This document shows positions 50,927 through 62,100 of a stretch of DNA of 64,000 nt, piece after piece. The stretch is taken from positions 1 through 64,000 of the forward strand of contig CAYTTV010000016.1 of the NCBI GenBank assembly GCA_964440915.1, read 5' to 3'. How positions within the stretch are numbered: the stretch's first letter is position 1; each line of letters opens with the position of its first letter. This DNA is from CAMPJM01 sp964440915. GTDB lineage: Bacteria > Bacteroidota > Bacteroidia > Cytophagales > Cyclobacteriaceae. A program made the translations under genes and the position numbers. The notes under the pieces are model-generated. The model saw only the letters and a program-made list of their open reading frames with translations. It ran no database searches and was not told where the DNA came from.

Positions 50927-52571
50927 TCGCTTTGTCTATCTATTTTTAGCAATCATGGTTTATGCCTTCGTTGCCGAAGCGCAAGACCACAGATTTGTAG
51001 TTTTCTTTGAGAACAAGGCAAACTCTCCCTATACATTGGAGCATCCTGAGGCATTTCTTTCAGAACGTGCCTTAGAACGAAGGCATAAACAATCGATCCC
51101 TATTGATCATACCGACTTGCCAGTGAGCCCTGCTTATCTGGACTCTTTGCGAAATGAAGGCGTGCCTTTCTATCATAAAACTAAATGGTTAAATGGAGCC
51201 CTTGTGCAGACCGATTCTGCTACCATCGCATATCTTTTGACGAAGCCCTATGTGCGAACCGCTGTACATGTAGCGCCTGGTGGGAAACTTAAATATCCGT
51301 ATCAAACGGCTATAAGTATAGAAGCCAATGCTTCAGGCAGCTTTCAGATGAATGATGCTCAACTTTATACCAATACCGTTTCTATGGAGCAGAACGAGCT
51401 TTTGGGAGTGCCGAGAATGCACAGCCAAGGATATCGGGGAGAAGGGGTGCTTATCGCTGTTCTGGATGGCGGTTTTTTAGGGGTGGATGCCCACGAACCC
51501 TTTAAACACCTTTATAATGAAAACAGAATTCTTGCTACCAGAAATTATGTGGTCAATAATGATAGTGTTTATCAATACTCTGATCACGGTACCAAGGCTT
51601 TGTCAACTATCGCGGGATTGGTTCCTGATAAATACATAGGTACGGCACCGAAGGCAAGTTTTATACTGAGTGTGACTGAAGATGTAGAGGGTGAATATCA
51701 GATTGAAGAGTATAATTGGCTGTTTGCTGCGGAGTTTGCCGATAGCGCAGGAGCAGATATTGTCAGTACTTCTCTAGGTTACAGCACTTTTACAGACGCC
51801 TCCATGAACTATACCTATGAGGACATGGACGGGGAGACAAGTGTGATAACACGGGCAGCCGACATTGCCGCTAGCAGGGGAATGGTCATGGTTACAAGTG
51901 CAGGGAATGAAGGGAATAAGTCTTGGAAATATATATCTGCCCCAGCCGACGGAGACAGTGTGCTGGCTGTAGGTGCCTTGAAGAGTGGTAACTTGACCCG
52001 GACAGCATTCAGTTCTGTAGGGCCTACAGCCGACGGCAGGATAAAGCCCGATGTGTTGGCCTTGGGTGAACAAGTGCTTACCATCAACGCCAATGGTAGG
52101 GTAGTAAAAGCTAATGGTACTTCTTTTTCTGCACCTCTAATAAGCGGACTTGTTGCAGGTTTTTGGCAGGCAAATCCTGAACTGACCAATATGGAAGTAA
52201 TAGATAGAATACGCAAATCGGGACACAGGGCATTGTCTCCCAACAATGAAGTAGGATTTGGTGTGCCGGACTTTACCAGGGCTATGGACAGGACCATATT
52301 GGCAACGTATGGTAGTATGCCAAAATCATTTCGGGTTTTCCCTAATCCCGTCAGCAGCGAACTTGTTATAGAGGTAAAGCCTGCTCAATCATCAGAAGGG
52401 CTAGCGGTGTATTTGTATAGCAGTACTGGACAGCTGCTAAGTCAAAAGGAACCGAACGGATATAATGCACCAATCATCACTTTTAATTTTCAGAATTTTT
52501 TGCCGGGGGTATATATTATTAATGTTGTTACGAAAAACACTTCAGAAGCCGTTAAAGTAGTAAAGTTTTAG
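50913..52571 (+). CDS. Secreted subtilisin-like serine protease (S8) with T9SS type A domain
   Basis: 552 residues. A signal peptide ends at about residue 24 (AFVAEAQ). A propeptide-like region (LSERALERRHKQSIPIDHTDLPVS) follows. The catalytic triad is Asp185 (LIAVLDGGFLG), His225 (YSDHGTKALSTIAG) and Ser404 (NGTSFSAPLISG), with the oxyanion Asn in TSAGNEGN. The last about 85 residues (FRVFPNPVSSELVIEVKPA, LSQKEPNGYNAPIITFNFQNFLPGVYIINV) form a type A sorting domain, so it should be exported through T9SS and attached to the surface or released. Last gene of the mnmA transcript. Substrate unknown. Confidence 0.94.
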   Translation: MGKNNRFVYLFLAIMVYAFVAEAQDHRFVVFFENKANSPYTLEHPEAFLSERALERRHKQSIPIDHTDLPVSPAYLDSLRNEGVPFYHKTKWLNGALVQTDSATIAYLLTKPYVRTAVHVAPGGKLKYPYQTAISIEANASGSFQMNDAQLYTNTVSMEQNELLGVPRMHSQGYRGEGVLIAVLDGGFLGVDAHEPFKHLYNENRILATRNYVVNNDSVYQYSDHGTKALSTIAGLVPDKYIGTAPKASFILSVTEDVEGEYQIEEYNWLFAAEFADSAGADIVSTSLGYSTFTDASMNYTYEDMDGETSVITRAADIAASRGMVMVTSAGNEGNKSWKYISAPADGDSVLAVGALKSGNLTRTAFSSVGPTADGRIKPDVLALGEQVLTINANGRVVKANGTSFSAPLISGLVAGFWQANPELTNMEVIDRIRKSGHRALSPNNEVGFGVPDFTRAMDRTILATYGSMPKSFRVFPNPVSSELVIEVKPAQSSEGLAVYLYSSTGQLLSQKEPNGYNAPIITFNFQNFLPGVYIINVVTKNTSEAVKVVKF

Positions 52572-52585
52572 CTTACCTCACCAGA

Positions 52586-54634
52586 TTAAAAATTCTGTAG
52601 GTAGTTTGACGCACCGTCGTTATAATTGGTTTGTTGCGGATACAATACCAAGAAACTGTTCTTTCTAAATTGCCGCGATAACCTATATGCCAAGTTCTCC
52701 ATATTATCCTGATACGAAATCGTATCTCTTCTTGCACTTACCATTACAATAAGGTCGTCGTTTTTTACAATTGACTTTGCTTTCTCTGAGAAATTTCTCC
52801 AGTCTTCTATGGTATGGTACGAGGCATTGATCTCAGGCTTACCCTTTTCCACTATCTTCTTCAATTTGTCCATAGCGTTATCTAGACAGTAAAATCTGAT
52901 ATCCGCGCCGCTTTGGCTGGCCAATAGTTTTATTTTCTGAACCCACGCATTAAATCCTACTTCCAAATCAGCATTTTTGGGCATCAGTACGAGCAGCCTT
53001 TGAATGGTATTAAGCGGGTTGATGAGGTTACAGACGAAAGTCATTTGGTCTGTCTGATGCAGTATATTATCCAAAGCAGTGCCGAAAATCCTGTCTGTGG
53101 CCCTTAGTTTTGGATTCCAACCGATAATTACCTCGGTAATCATGAGCTCCTTGATGGCCCTAATGATACCTGAGGCTATGTTCAGGTCAACTTTCGTGAT
53201 AATCTGCACTGCGTTGTCCGTGGCAGAAGCATGTACTACAGCCTTTTCGAGCATTCGTGTGCTCAAAATAACCTTTTCCTTGGCCTCCTTGTCGTCTTTC
53301 ACGATTGCCAAAGGATAAATAGGCTCTTGGCTTTTGGGGTCTTTCACCATAATGGCAAAGTCTATCAACTTCTCTATGGTGTTGGGGTTGGCTATGGGCA
53401 CAAGAAGTCTTTCTGGCACTTCTGAAATTTCAGGCAGTTGTTCGCCTTCCTCTATAGCCAGTTTTCTTCCCGCATTTTCTGTTACAAAAGAGCTGATAAG
53501 GCAGGTGACAAAAATGAGGAGTATAGTGCCGTTGAGCACGTTGTCATCAATAATCTCCAAGTTATACCCAATTAGTATTACTGCTAGAGTAGCAGCAGCA
53601 TGTGCACTGCTCAATCCAAATATAAGGTTACGCTGCGGTACACTGTACTTAAATATTTTTTGCGTGGCATATGCACCCATATATTTTCCTATCAAGGCCA
53701 CGACGGTAAGCGTAAATGCCACAGTTAAAGCTTCTGGCCCATTGAAAAGGACTTTTAAGTCCACCAACATACCCACACTGATCAGGAAGAATGGGATGAA
53801 CAATGCATTTCCAACAAACTCGATTCTGTTCATAAGAGGGGAGGTGCGCGGCACAAGACTGTTCAATGCCAGTCCCGCCATAAACGCGCCAATGATAGGT
53901 TCAATTCCTGCAACTTCGGCCAAAAAGCTGGCTAAGAAAACCATTCCTAATACTAGAATGTATTGGGAAACATTTTCACCTTCCAGCCTTTTGAAAAACC
54001 ACCTGACAATGATTGGAAATAGCCAGAATACAATCACAGAAAATATGACGATAGACACTAGCAGCTTTACCCAAAACTTTATATCTAAGCTGCCTTCTAC
54101 AGAGCCTGTTATTACTGCCAAGATCAACAATACAGCGGTGTCGGTAATGATAGTCCCCCCTACAACCACCGTCACAGCCTCATTCTTGATAAGGCCTAGC
54201 TTGCTTGCAATGGGATAAGCTACCAAGGTATGTGTAGCAAACATGCTGGCAATGAGTACAGAGGCTGTTACATTGTAGCTCAGCACAAAATAGCTGACGA
54301 TAAAACCCGTAACCAATGGAAATATAAACGTAAAAAAACCAAAAACAATACTCTTGTTTTTAGACTTTTTGAACCCGTTTATTTCTAATTCTAACCCAGC
54401 CAAAAACATGATATAGAGCAGCCCTACAGTTCCAAAAAGCACAATACTGCTATCCCGCTCCAGCAAATGGAAACCATTCGGCCCAATAGCGATTCCAGCA
54501 ACGATTAAGCCCGTTATACTAGGCACTTTTATCTTATGTAAAAGTAGCGGTGCCAAGAATATGATAAAGAGCACTATCGAAAATATTAATACGGGATCTG
54601 TAATGGGTAAAGTCAAAGTAAAAAGGTATAGCAT
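52586..54634 (-). CDS. Cation:proton antiporter (CPA2 family) with USP-like C-terminal domain
   Basis: 682 residues. The first about 390 hold 12 or more membrane helices with the Na/H exchanger pattern: VPSITGLIVAGIAIGPNGFHLLERDSSI, LLYIMFLAGLELEING, FATHTLVAYPIASKLG, VGGTIITDTAVLLILAV and EPIIGAFMAGLALNSLVP. Asp in the TDTA motif lies in the helix used for ion exchange in characterised relatives. The remaining about 290 residues are soluble and resemble two universal-stress-protein-like halves (LLVLMPKNADLEVGFNAWVQKIKLLAS), probably regulatory. Exports Na+ or K+ in exchange for H+. Which ion is unclear. Confidence 0.92.
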   Translation of the reverse strand: MLYLFTLTLPITDPVLIFSIVLFIIFLAPLLLHKIKVPSITGLIVAGIAIGPNGFHLLERDSSIVLFGTVGLLYIMFLAGLELEINGFKKSKNKSIVFGFFTFIFPLVTGFIVSYFVLSYNVTASVLIASMFATHTLVAYPIASKLGLIKNEAVTVVVGGTIITDTAVLLILAVITGSVEGSLDIKFWVKLLVSIVIFSVIVFWLFPIIVRWFFKRLEGENVSQYILVLGMVFLASFLAEVAGIEPIIGAFMAGLALNSLVPRTSPLMNRIEFVGNALFIPFFLISVGMLVDLKVLFNGPEALTVAFTLTVVALIGKYMGAYATQKIFKYSVPQRNLIFGLSSAHAAATLAVILIGYNLEIIDDNVLNGTILLIFVTCLISSFVTENAGRKLAIEEGEQLPEISEVPERLLVPIANPNTIEKLIDFAIMVKDPKSQEPIYPLAIVKDDKEAKEKVILSTRMLEKAVVHASATDNAVQIITKVDLNIASGIIRAIKELMITEVIIGWNPKLRATDRIFGTALDNILHQTDQMTFVCNLINPLNTIQRLLVLMPKNADLEVGFNAWVQKIKLLASQSGADIRFYCLDNAMDKLKKIVEKGKPEINASYHTIEDWRNFSEKAKSIVKNDDLIVMVSARRDTISYQDNMENLAYRLSRQFRKNSFLVLYPQQTNYNDGASNYLQNF

Positions 54635-54972
54635 AAATTGATTTTTATCTTTATACGGAATAAGTCAATCACCATGATGAAAATTTGAAATTAAATAGAA
54701 TAAATAAATATATTCTATAAGCACATCCAAGATCCAGACCCTGCTGGAGTTGGCAATTTCACCCTGTTTCTTATTTTATCCTTAATTATTCTTAGTTTTG
54801 TTTAGTATTATATTTGTTTTTGCAGAAACGGTCAAGTTTCGCAAATAAAATTATAAAAAACAGTATTGTGGCAAAAGAAATGATTCCCTTTGTTTTGAAA
54901 AATGTTATCACTAAAATAATATATATTTGTTTTTGAAAGGTAAAAGGAGATTTTCATTATTAAACCCATAAA
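54635..54972. other. AT-rich intergenic region with two -7 boxes
   Basis: Between the divergent antiporter and rpe genes. TATATTTG occurs at 54809-54816 and again at 54922-54929, both exact matches to TAnnTTTG on the plus strand. The second lies 43 bases before the rpe start and is the likelier promoter, with TTTTG at 54893-54897 as a poorly spaced -33. No gene is visible. Confidence 0.5.
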
Positions 54973-55623
54973 ATGTCTGTTATAATAGCGCCTTCCATTC
55001 TTGCTGCAGATTTTGCCCATTTAGGTAGAGACGTAGAAATGCTGAACAACAGTGAGGCAGACTGGATACATGTAGATATTATGGATGGCCGGTTTGTCCC
55101 CAACATTTCTTTTGGTTTTCCTGTGTGTGAAGCTATTTACCGTTATGCCAAAAAACCACTGGATTATCATCTCATGATTCAGGAACCGGAAAAATATCTA
55201 GAAGCATTTAAAAATGTAGGAGCAAACTCTATTTCTGTACATTATGAAGCTTGTACTCATCTTCACCGTGTGCTGCAAGAAATAAAGGCACTTGGTTGCA
55301 AGGCAGGAGTTGCCATAAATCCTCACACCAATATCCAACTTTTGGAAGATGTCATCCATGAAACGGACTTAGTGTGCATTATGTCGGTCAATCCTGGTTT
55401 TGGCGGGCAAACTTTTATCGAGAGCACCTATAAAAGGGTGCGTATATTGAAAGAGCTGATCACAGATGCAGGGGCCAACACGCTCATAGAAATCGATGGT
55501 GGAGTAAATGCACAGAATGCCCGTGCACTAATAGAAGCAGGGGCTGATGTTTTGGTGGCAGGAAGCTTCGTGTTTAAGTCGAATGAACCAGAGATCACCA
55601 TTCAAGAGTTGAAAAATAACTGA
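54973..55623 (+). CDS. rpe: Ribulose-phosphate 3-epimerase
   Basis: 216 residues. It interconverts ribulose-5-phosphate and xylulose-5-phosphate in the pentose phosphate pathway. Conserved blocks are IIAPSILAADFAHLGRDVEML, WIHVDIMDGRFVPNISFG (His and Asp metal/catalytic residues), LDYHLMIQEPEKY, CIMSVNPGFGGQTFIEST and IEIDGGVNAQNARALIEAGADVLVAGSFVFKS (second catalytic Asp). Standard length and no insertions. The start ATG follows an AT-rich leader with two promoter-like boxes. Confidence 0.97.
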   Translation: MSVIIAPSILAADFAHLGRDVEMLNNSEADWIHVDIMDGRFVPNISFGFPVCEAIYRYAKKPLDYHLMIQEPEKYLEAFKNVGANSISVHYEACTHLHRVLQEIKALGCKAGVAINPHTNIQLLEDVIHETDLVCIMSVNPGFGGQTFIESTYKRVRILKELITDAGANTLIEIDGGVNAQNARALIEAGADVLVAGSFVFKSNEPEITIQELKNN

Positions 55624-55714
55624 TATCAACCACCCAACATACCATCAACTTTGCCGAACAAGGTATGGTTGATGCTTGTATAGGAACGTATGAATTATAA
55701 ACAATGACAGCTGC

Positions 55715-58087
55715 ATGAGGAACCTTTGCTTTGCTTTTTTATATAGCTACATCGTTGGGTTTTCCGTACAAGCACAGCAGGTTCTTCTCCAGGGAAATGT
55801 GGTAGATACGTTAGGAGAAGGCATTTCAGGCGTTTCTATATATGAGGAGAGCAATCCCAGCATAGGTACTACCACCGACAGTCTTGGCCATTTTTCTTTT
55901 AAAGTATTTATCGAAGACTCCATCAGTATTGTTTTTCAACATGTCGGATACAGTGCTCTCCACATTGTGCTCGACAATGAAAATTATGCACGCCTTTCTG
56001 CTACAGTTGTGCTAACATCCGACACGAATTTATTGGATGAACTTGAAATTTATGGAAAAGGAAAAGGGCCCGACATGATCAGTGTTGTTGAACTTAATCC
56101 TTTGGATATAGCCATGCTGCCATCTCCCTTCCATGAGTTTTCAAAGGTGCTGAGCACCTTGCCGGGTGTTGTCAGCAACAATGAATTTTCATCTGCTTAT
56201 GCCGTACGCGGTGGAAATTTTGATGAGAACCTGGTTTATGTGAATGGTATCCCTATTTACAGGCCTTTTCTGGTAAGGTCCGGACAGCAGGAGGGCTTGA
56301 GCTTTGTGAATCCTGATTTGGTGAGCAATATTTCCTTTTCAGCAGGTGGTTGGCAACCTAAGTATGGCGACAAGCTTTCCTCAAGTTTGAATATCGCCTA
56401 TGATAACCCCCAAGAGAATCGTGCTGGAATAACTGTAGGGCTACTGGGTGGGTCGGCTTATGCTACATTATATGATCATGAAGGAGGCGCAGGGGCATTG
56501 GTCGGAATCCGGCATAAAAACTCTCAATACCTGCTCAACACCCTTGAGACCAAAGGAGAGTATTTGCCTTCTTTTACAGATGTACAGGTACTATTGTCCA
56601 AGCCTTTTGGCCAAAATGGACGTACAAAGGTGGAGCTGCTGGCTTCCTATGCACGGAACCGGTATTTGGTGAAGCCTGTATCACAAGAAAGCATTTTTGG
56701 GACGTTTGCCAGAACGATGCGGTTAAACGTTTATTTTCAGGGCAATGAACTGATGGAGTATGATACATACCAGACGGGTCTAAAGCTTTCACACCTCTTT
56801 TCTCAAAGATTTGTGTCGGATGTTATTCTTTCAGGGTATTATACACTCGAGCGTGAATACTATGATATAGAAGGTGCATATCGGATTTGTGATGTGAATG
56901 CTAGTCCTGGCAGTAATTCAAACGAATGTCTCACCATTAGAGGAGTGGGTTCTAATTACCGTTATGCTAGAAATAGACTTACTGCAAAGACTTTTAATGC
57001 CGAATCTCACAACACCTTCTATGTCAATAGCAGCCATATGATAGAGTTTGGGGCCGGAGTTTCTCTTTCCCATATTGACGATTTTCTAAATGAATATCAG
57101 TTTTCGGACTCCGCAGACTTTATCACCATCAATAATGCTGCATATAATGAAGCCGATATTAATGCTTTGCATTTAATGGCTCATGTACAGCATACAACTT
57201 CTTTAGACGCTAGAAACACTCTCACATACGGCGTAAGGCTCAATTATAGGAATTTGAACAATCAGCTTTTGGTAAGTCCTCGCCTTCAGTATGCCTATAG
57301 TCCGCATTGGGAGCGAGAGGTGATCTTACGTGCTGCCATAGGTTTGTACCAGCAGCCGCCATTTTATCGGGAACTGCGCAACAGAGAGGGCGATGTAAAC
57401 CACCAAGTAAAGGCCCAATCATCATGGCACAATATCGTAAGCCTCGACTATAATTTTCAAATGTGGGGGAGAGAGTTTAAATGGGTTACTGAAGCTTATT
57501 ATAAATACATGTGGAATATCATTCCTTATGAAGTGGATAATGTCCGGATTCGGTATGCAGCGCATAATCGGGCCACGGCCTATGCAGCTGGCTTGGACGT
57601 AAGGATAAGCGGGGAGTTTATTGAAGGGGCCCAATCGTGGTTTAGCCTTGGTATCTTGACTACAGAAGAGAATCTTGATGGCGATGAGCAGGGGTATAGG
57701 CGAAGGCCTTCCGATCAGCGGGTCAATATTGGCGTCTACTTCCAGGACCATATCCCCAATGACCCCTCTATCCGCATGTACTTGTCTTTGCTTGTGGGCA
57801 CGGGACTGCCTTTTGGTCCTCCTAACAATGAAGAGTATAGAAATGCCTTTACGGGAAAAGCCTATAGAAGAGTAGATATAGGTTTCTCCAAAATTTTTGA
57901 CTTTGAAGAGAAAAATCCTGAAGGAAAGCTCAAATCTTTATGGATTAGTGCAGAAATACTCAATTTGATGAATTTCACCAATGTGCTTTCTTATAGCTGG
58001 ATAGAAGACGTAAACCGGCAGCAGTTTGCAGTGCCCAATTCCTTGTCTACACGATTTTTGAATATCAAGCTCACAGGTAAATTTTGA
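55715..58087 (+). CDS. TonB-dependent outer-membrane receptor
   Basis: 790 residues. Signal peptide 1-20 (YIVGFSVQAQ). A carboxypeptidase-like regulatory domain follows (VLLQGNVVDTLGEGISGVSIYEESNPSIGTTTDSLGHFSF). Next is the plug domain (about 105-225: LSTLPGVVSNNEFSSAYAVRGGNFDENLVYVNGIPIYRP, SFSAGGWQPKYGDKLSS), then a 22-strand barrel, ending in FAVPNSLSTRFLNIKLTGKF with a terminal Phe, as usual in outer-membrane barrels. No SusD partner gene is next to it. Ligand is not predictable; relatives take up siderophores, vitamin B12 or glycans. A weak hairpin at 55638-55667 lies between rpe and this gene. Confidence 0.93.
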   Translation: MRNLCFAFLYSYIVGFSVQAQQVLLQGNVVDTLGEGISGVSIYEESNPSIGTTTDSLGHFSFKVFIEDSISIVFQHVGYSALHIVLDNENYARLSATVVLTSDTNLLDELEIYGKGKGPDMISVVELNPLDIAMLPSPFHEFSKVLSTLPGVVSNNEFSSAYAVRGGNFDENLVYVNGIPIYRPFLVRSGQQEGLSFVNPDLVSNISFSAGGWQPKYGDKLSSSLNIAYDNPQENRAGITVGLLGGSAYATLYDHEGGAGALVGIRHKNSQYLLNTLETKGEYLPSFTDVQVLLSKPFGQNGRTKVELLASYARNRYLVKPVSQESIFGTFARTMRLNVYFQGNELMEYDTYQTGLKLSHLFSQRFVSDVILSGYYTLEREYYDIEGAYRICDVNASPGSNSNECLTIRGVGSNYRYARNRLTAKTFNAESHNTFYVNSSHMIEFGAGVSLSHIDDFLNEYQFSDSADFITINNAAYNEADINALHLMAHVQHTTSLDARNTLTYGVRLNYRNLNNQLLVSPRLQYAYSPHWEREVILRAAIGLYQQPPFYRELRNREGDVNHQVKAQSSWHNIVSLDYNFQMWGREFKWVTEAYYKYMWNIIPYEVDNVRIRYAAHNRATAYAAGLDVRISGEFIEGAQSWFSLGILTTEENLDGDEQGYRRRPSDQRVNIGVYFQDHIPNDPSIRMYLSLLVGTGLPFGPPNNEEYRNAFTGKAYRRVDIGFSKIFDFEEKNPEGKLKSLWISAEILNLMNFTNVLSYSWIEDVNRQQFAVPNSLSTRFLNIKLTGKF

Positions 58088-58220
58088 AGGATAGGCGAGA
58101 TATCATTAGCCTCAACTAACTGATATTCATTCTGACAATAGCGGTTCATAACAAGCCCAGAAATACAGAGCTTATTACAAAAATATTCTTCAGATCAAAG
58201 GTTAATACAGTGTTATAACG

Positions 58221-59123
58221 CTATAAAAGACCCTTCATTTTCAACCATTTCTCACAGGCCTGGGGCCATTGGTTTGTGGTGTCTTCTGTTCTTCCTAGGC
58301 CATATCCGTGTCCTCCTTTTTCATAGATATGCAACTCTGCTGGGACGTTGTGCTGCTTAAGGGCAAGTAGGTATCGAATGCTATTCTCTACTCGCACTAC
58401 TGCATCGTCCACAGAATGGACCAAAAAAGCAGGCGGAGTATTTTCATTTACTTGTAAATCGCTTGAAAAATGGTCTATCATTTCCGCTGAAGCTGCTTCT
58501 CCAATCAGGTTGTGCTTAGAGCCTTCATGCCCGATATGCATTGAAATAACCGGATAGATTAATATGGAAAAATCTGGTCGCGCGCTAAGATCGTCGAGGG
58601 GAGTATATACCATTTTGTCATAGTGTGTACTAGCAGTAGAAGCTAAATGGCCACCGGCTGAAAAGCCCATCACACCAACTTTGGCCGGATCTATCTTCCA
58701 CTCTTTAGCTTTTCGCCTTACTATTCGTATGGCTTCTTGTACATCTTGCAAGGGACCAATAGACTTATCTTCCATGATCAAATCGCTAGGCAGTCTGTAC
58801 TGAAGCAAAAAGGCTGTTATCCCTAAACTATTGAGCCACTTTGCAACTTGGACACCTTCATGTTGAAAAGCTAATCCTGAATATCCTCCACCAGGACAAA
58901 TCACGACAGCCGTACCGTTAGCCAATGCCTCAGGGGCAGCGTATACTTCGATCATGGGATCTGTTATCTTGGTAAGCCAGCCGCCATTGGTGTTGGCATC
59001 AATGGCATAGTCCGTGTTTTTGATGGCGCCTGGGATTTTATCAGGCCAAACTTTTAAGGTTGCATCTTGGCCTAAGGCAGGCAAGCAAAGGATGGATAAG
59101 AGCAGAGTAATTAAATGCTTCAT
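58221..59123 (-). CDS. Alpha/beta hydrolase, exported esterase
   Basis: 300 residues with a signal peptide (ITLLLSILCLPALGQ). The oxyanion motif is VICPGGGYSGLAFQHEG. The nucleophile is Ser155 in GFSAGGHLAS. Asp240 (LVHSVDDAVV) and His272 (GGHGYGLG) complete a catalytic triad. The layout fits the BD-FAE/acetylxylan-esterase-like family of Bacteroidota, which removes acetyl or feruloyl groups from plant polysaccharide. No glycoside hydrolase is next to it, so the substrate is a guess. Probably periplasmic. Confidence 0.93.
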   Translation of the reverse strand: MKHLITLLLSILCLPALGQDATLKVWPDKIPGAIKNTDYAIDANTNGGWLTKITDPMIEVYAAPEALANGTAVVICPGGGYSGLAFQHEGVQVAKWLNSLGITAFLLQYRLPSDLIMEDKSIGPLQDVQEAIRIVRRKAKEWKIDPAKVGVMGFSAGGHLASTASTHYDKMVYTPLDDLSARPDFSILIYPVISMHIGHEGSKHNLIGEAASAEMIDHFSSDLQVNENTPPAFLVHSVDDAVVRVENSIRYLLALKQHNVPAELHIYEKGGHGYGLGRTEDTTNQWPQACEKWLKMKGLL

Positions 59124-59155
59124 AAAATTATAATATTGATAATCGGTTGCTAAGG

Positions 59156-62100
59156 TTAAGCAAATAAAGCCGTTAGATCTTCTTTGTTCAGCTTCTTCAT
59201 AAAGCCAGCTTCCACGTTAATGATGTCTTTGGCTACGGCTTGTTTCTTCTCTTGCAACTCAAGGATTTTTTCTTCTATGGTATTTCTACATATCAGCTTA
59301 TAGGCAAATACTTTTTGATTTTGGCCTATTCTATGCGTTCTGTCTATGGCTTGCTGCTCTACCGCAGGGTTCCACCATGGGTCGATCATGAATACATAAT
59401 TGGCCTCAGTAAGGTTGAGCCCGAAACCTCCTGCTTTTAGACTGATGAGGAAGATTTTATTTTCGTCATGATTCTTAAAATCATTGACAATTTTTTCCCT
59501 GTCTACGCTACTGCCGGTAAGGATGGTATAGCCTATGCCCAGTGCTTCTAGTTCTTTCGCTACAATATCAAGCATTTCAACAAAATAGGAGAAAACCAGT
59601 GCCTTGCCTTTTTGCCCTGCTACCTGTTGCAGTTCATTCATAATCACTTCTAGCTTGACCGACTCATTTCCAAAATCCCCTTCGTCTTTTATGAGGGCCG
59701 TGCTATTGCATATTTGACGGAGTTTCAAAAGACCTTGCAGTACATATATGCCAGACTTTGATATGCCTTCTTCTTCTATTACCGTCTTGATTTTCTCATA
59801 ATACTTGTTTTTAAAATAGTCGTATGTTTTGCGTTGCTTCTTTCCCAGTTCGCAATAAATTACCATTTCAGATTTTTCGGGCAGTTCCTTCGCCACATCT
59901 TCTTTCTTTCTCGACAAAACAAAAGGATTTACTATTTTCTGTAACTCCTCCGCTTTGTCTTGATCTCTGTCGCGATCAATCTTGTTGGAATATTCCTTGC
60001 GAAAATAATCCATACTGCCTAGCATTCCGGGATTCAGAAAATCCATTTGGGCATACAGGTCAAAAGTGTTGTTTTCTATAGGAGTTCCAGTCATGATCAG
60101 CCTGTTGGTTGTCTTAAGCAGCTTCACAGCTTTTGAAACAAGCGAAGTAGGGTTCTTAATCGCTTGGCTTTCGTCCAAAATCACATAATCAAAATGGAAG
60201 TTCCTTAATGTCTCGATGTCATTGCGCACCAATGAATAGGTCGTGAGGACGATGTGGTAATCGTTGAATGGCTCAGTTTTCTTTCGCCTATCTATACCAC
60301 TATAGACCAGCATTTCTAACTCTGGGCAAAACTTCTTGGCTTCTAACTCCCAATTGAACACCAGGGAGCGAGGTACAACCACCAACACGGTTGTTTTTTG
60401 GTTATCATTGACCAAACTCTGGATAAAAGTAAGTGCCTGAAGCGTCTTGCCCAATCCCATGTCGTCTGCAAGACACCCGCCCCAGCCAAATTCATGCAAG
60501 AACCGAAGCCAGTTAAAGCCTTCACGCTGATAGTCTCTTAACTCAGCTTTCACATTTGTGGGAACAGGTACTTGTTTTATTTCTCGGAAAGCTTTTAACT
60601 TTTCTATCTTCTGCCGCAGATTTTCCAGCACTTCATAGTTGTCAATTTCTTTGTAAAACTCTTCAATGGCTACGTGCTGAAACTGTGAGAGCTGTAGACT
60701 ATTTTGCTTTACCTTGGCTGCACGGAACATGGCTGCATATTTTTCCAGCCACTCTTCCGGTAGGATGCCCATTGTGCCGTCTCCAAGTTTTACAAACTGG
60801 TCATTGTTCAGTATGGCTCTTCTTATGTCCTGTAGCCTCACTTCTTGATTGCCAAAGCTCACAGACACTTTCAAGTCAAACCAGTCTGTGCCGGAGCTTG
60901 CCCTCATCATCATTTTAGGACGGAATGGGTTGTATTTGATTTTGGAAAGCGTCTTGAGGCCCAAAACCTCGATCTTCTGTTCACTGATCTTATCGAAAGC
61001 TTTGAAGAACCAGTTGGATTTAAGGACCTCATTGATGGGCAGATAGAAATAGTGACGGTTTCGCTGCTCTTCAAATGTTGGGTGCAGGCTTTTTAACAAT
61101 TCTAGTGTTTGCTCCTCTGTGTCCTTGTCACGAATTATTTTGATCTTGTTCTTTCCCTCATCAATGAAAATGGCTTCTCCATGATCCATTTCTACTTCTG
61201 TTTCAAAATCCTTGAACTGATAACGAAAGGCAGGTATGAGTAAAAGGAAGTTGTCCATTTCCTTTACATATAGCTTGTTGTGTGGAGAGGCCAAATGCTC
61301 TTTTACATCTATTTTCACGCCTTCTAAATTAACAGGATGCTTTTTCATGAGCGGAATAAGGAAGTCTTCATAGAACAATTTAAACTCTTTGTCTTTTATT
61401 TTCAGGTGTTTTTTGCCATAAAAATAATACAAGGTTCTTGCGTCTTTTGCTTGAAGCATGATGAGCTCGCTCCTTTCATCCATCATCAGAAAGCCATATC
61501 CTACAGGGCGTAGGTTCTCCCAGGTCAACTGCTCTTCGCTCACCTCTATTTGTACACTTAACGTGTACTCATCCTTGGTTTTCTCAAGCTTGAAAGAAAC
61601 ATGAGGTACGTCTTTATTCAGGCTTATAGGCACTAAGTTATTAGAAGAAAGGTAGCTATTCTCCTTCAAAAGATAATTGTCTTTATCACTTAGTTTGCTG
61701 TATTCGGTGCCAATATTCTGATGAGCAGCTTCTTGTACATCAAAATAGTAGTCGGCATCATCTATTTCGGTATCATTACTGGCATCCATCGCATAGCTCC
61801 ATTTATTGCTGTAGTAGCTATTGCTGCTTTTGCCCAAAGCTTGGTATAGGTGCATTTCCTCACCAGACATCTTGATGTTTTTCAAAGAATGGTCGTCAAT
61901 CTCGCGCAAAGGAGCTCCTATCTTTCCATTTTTCTTCCTTTTGCCATAGATGGTTAGCACCCGAAGCATGGGATAGTAGTCATCAGGAAGCGACCAAACG
62001 TAAGCTATGGCAAAATCCTTCGCACTACTTTCTAACAAAACTTTTCTCGGGGCCTCCAAAAAGATAGCGGCATGCTTTTTCCATTCAGCGAATTGACCCA

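Noticed and set aside
53334..54218. 294-codon open frame on the plus strand
   Set aside because: It lies antisense to the antiporter gene, its product has no signal, no motif and a Ser/Thr/Ile composition typical of the reverse frame of membrane-protein genes.
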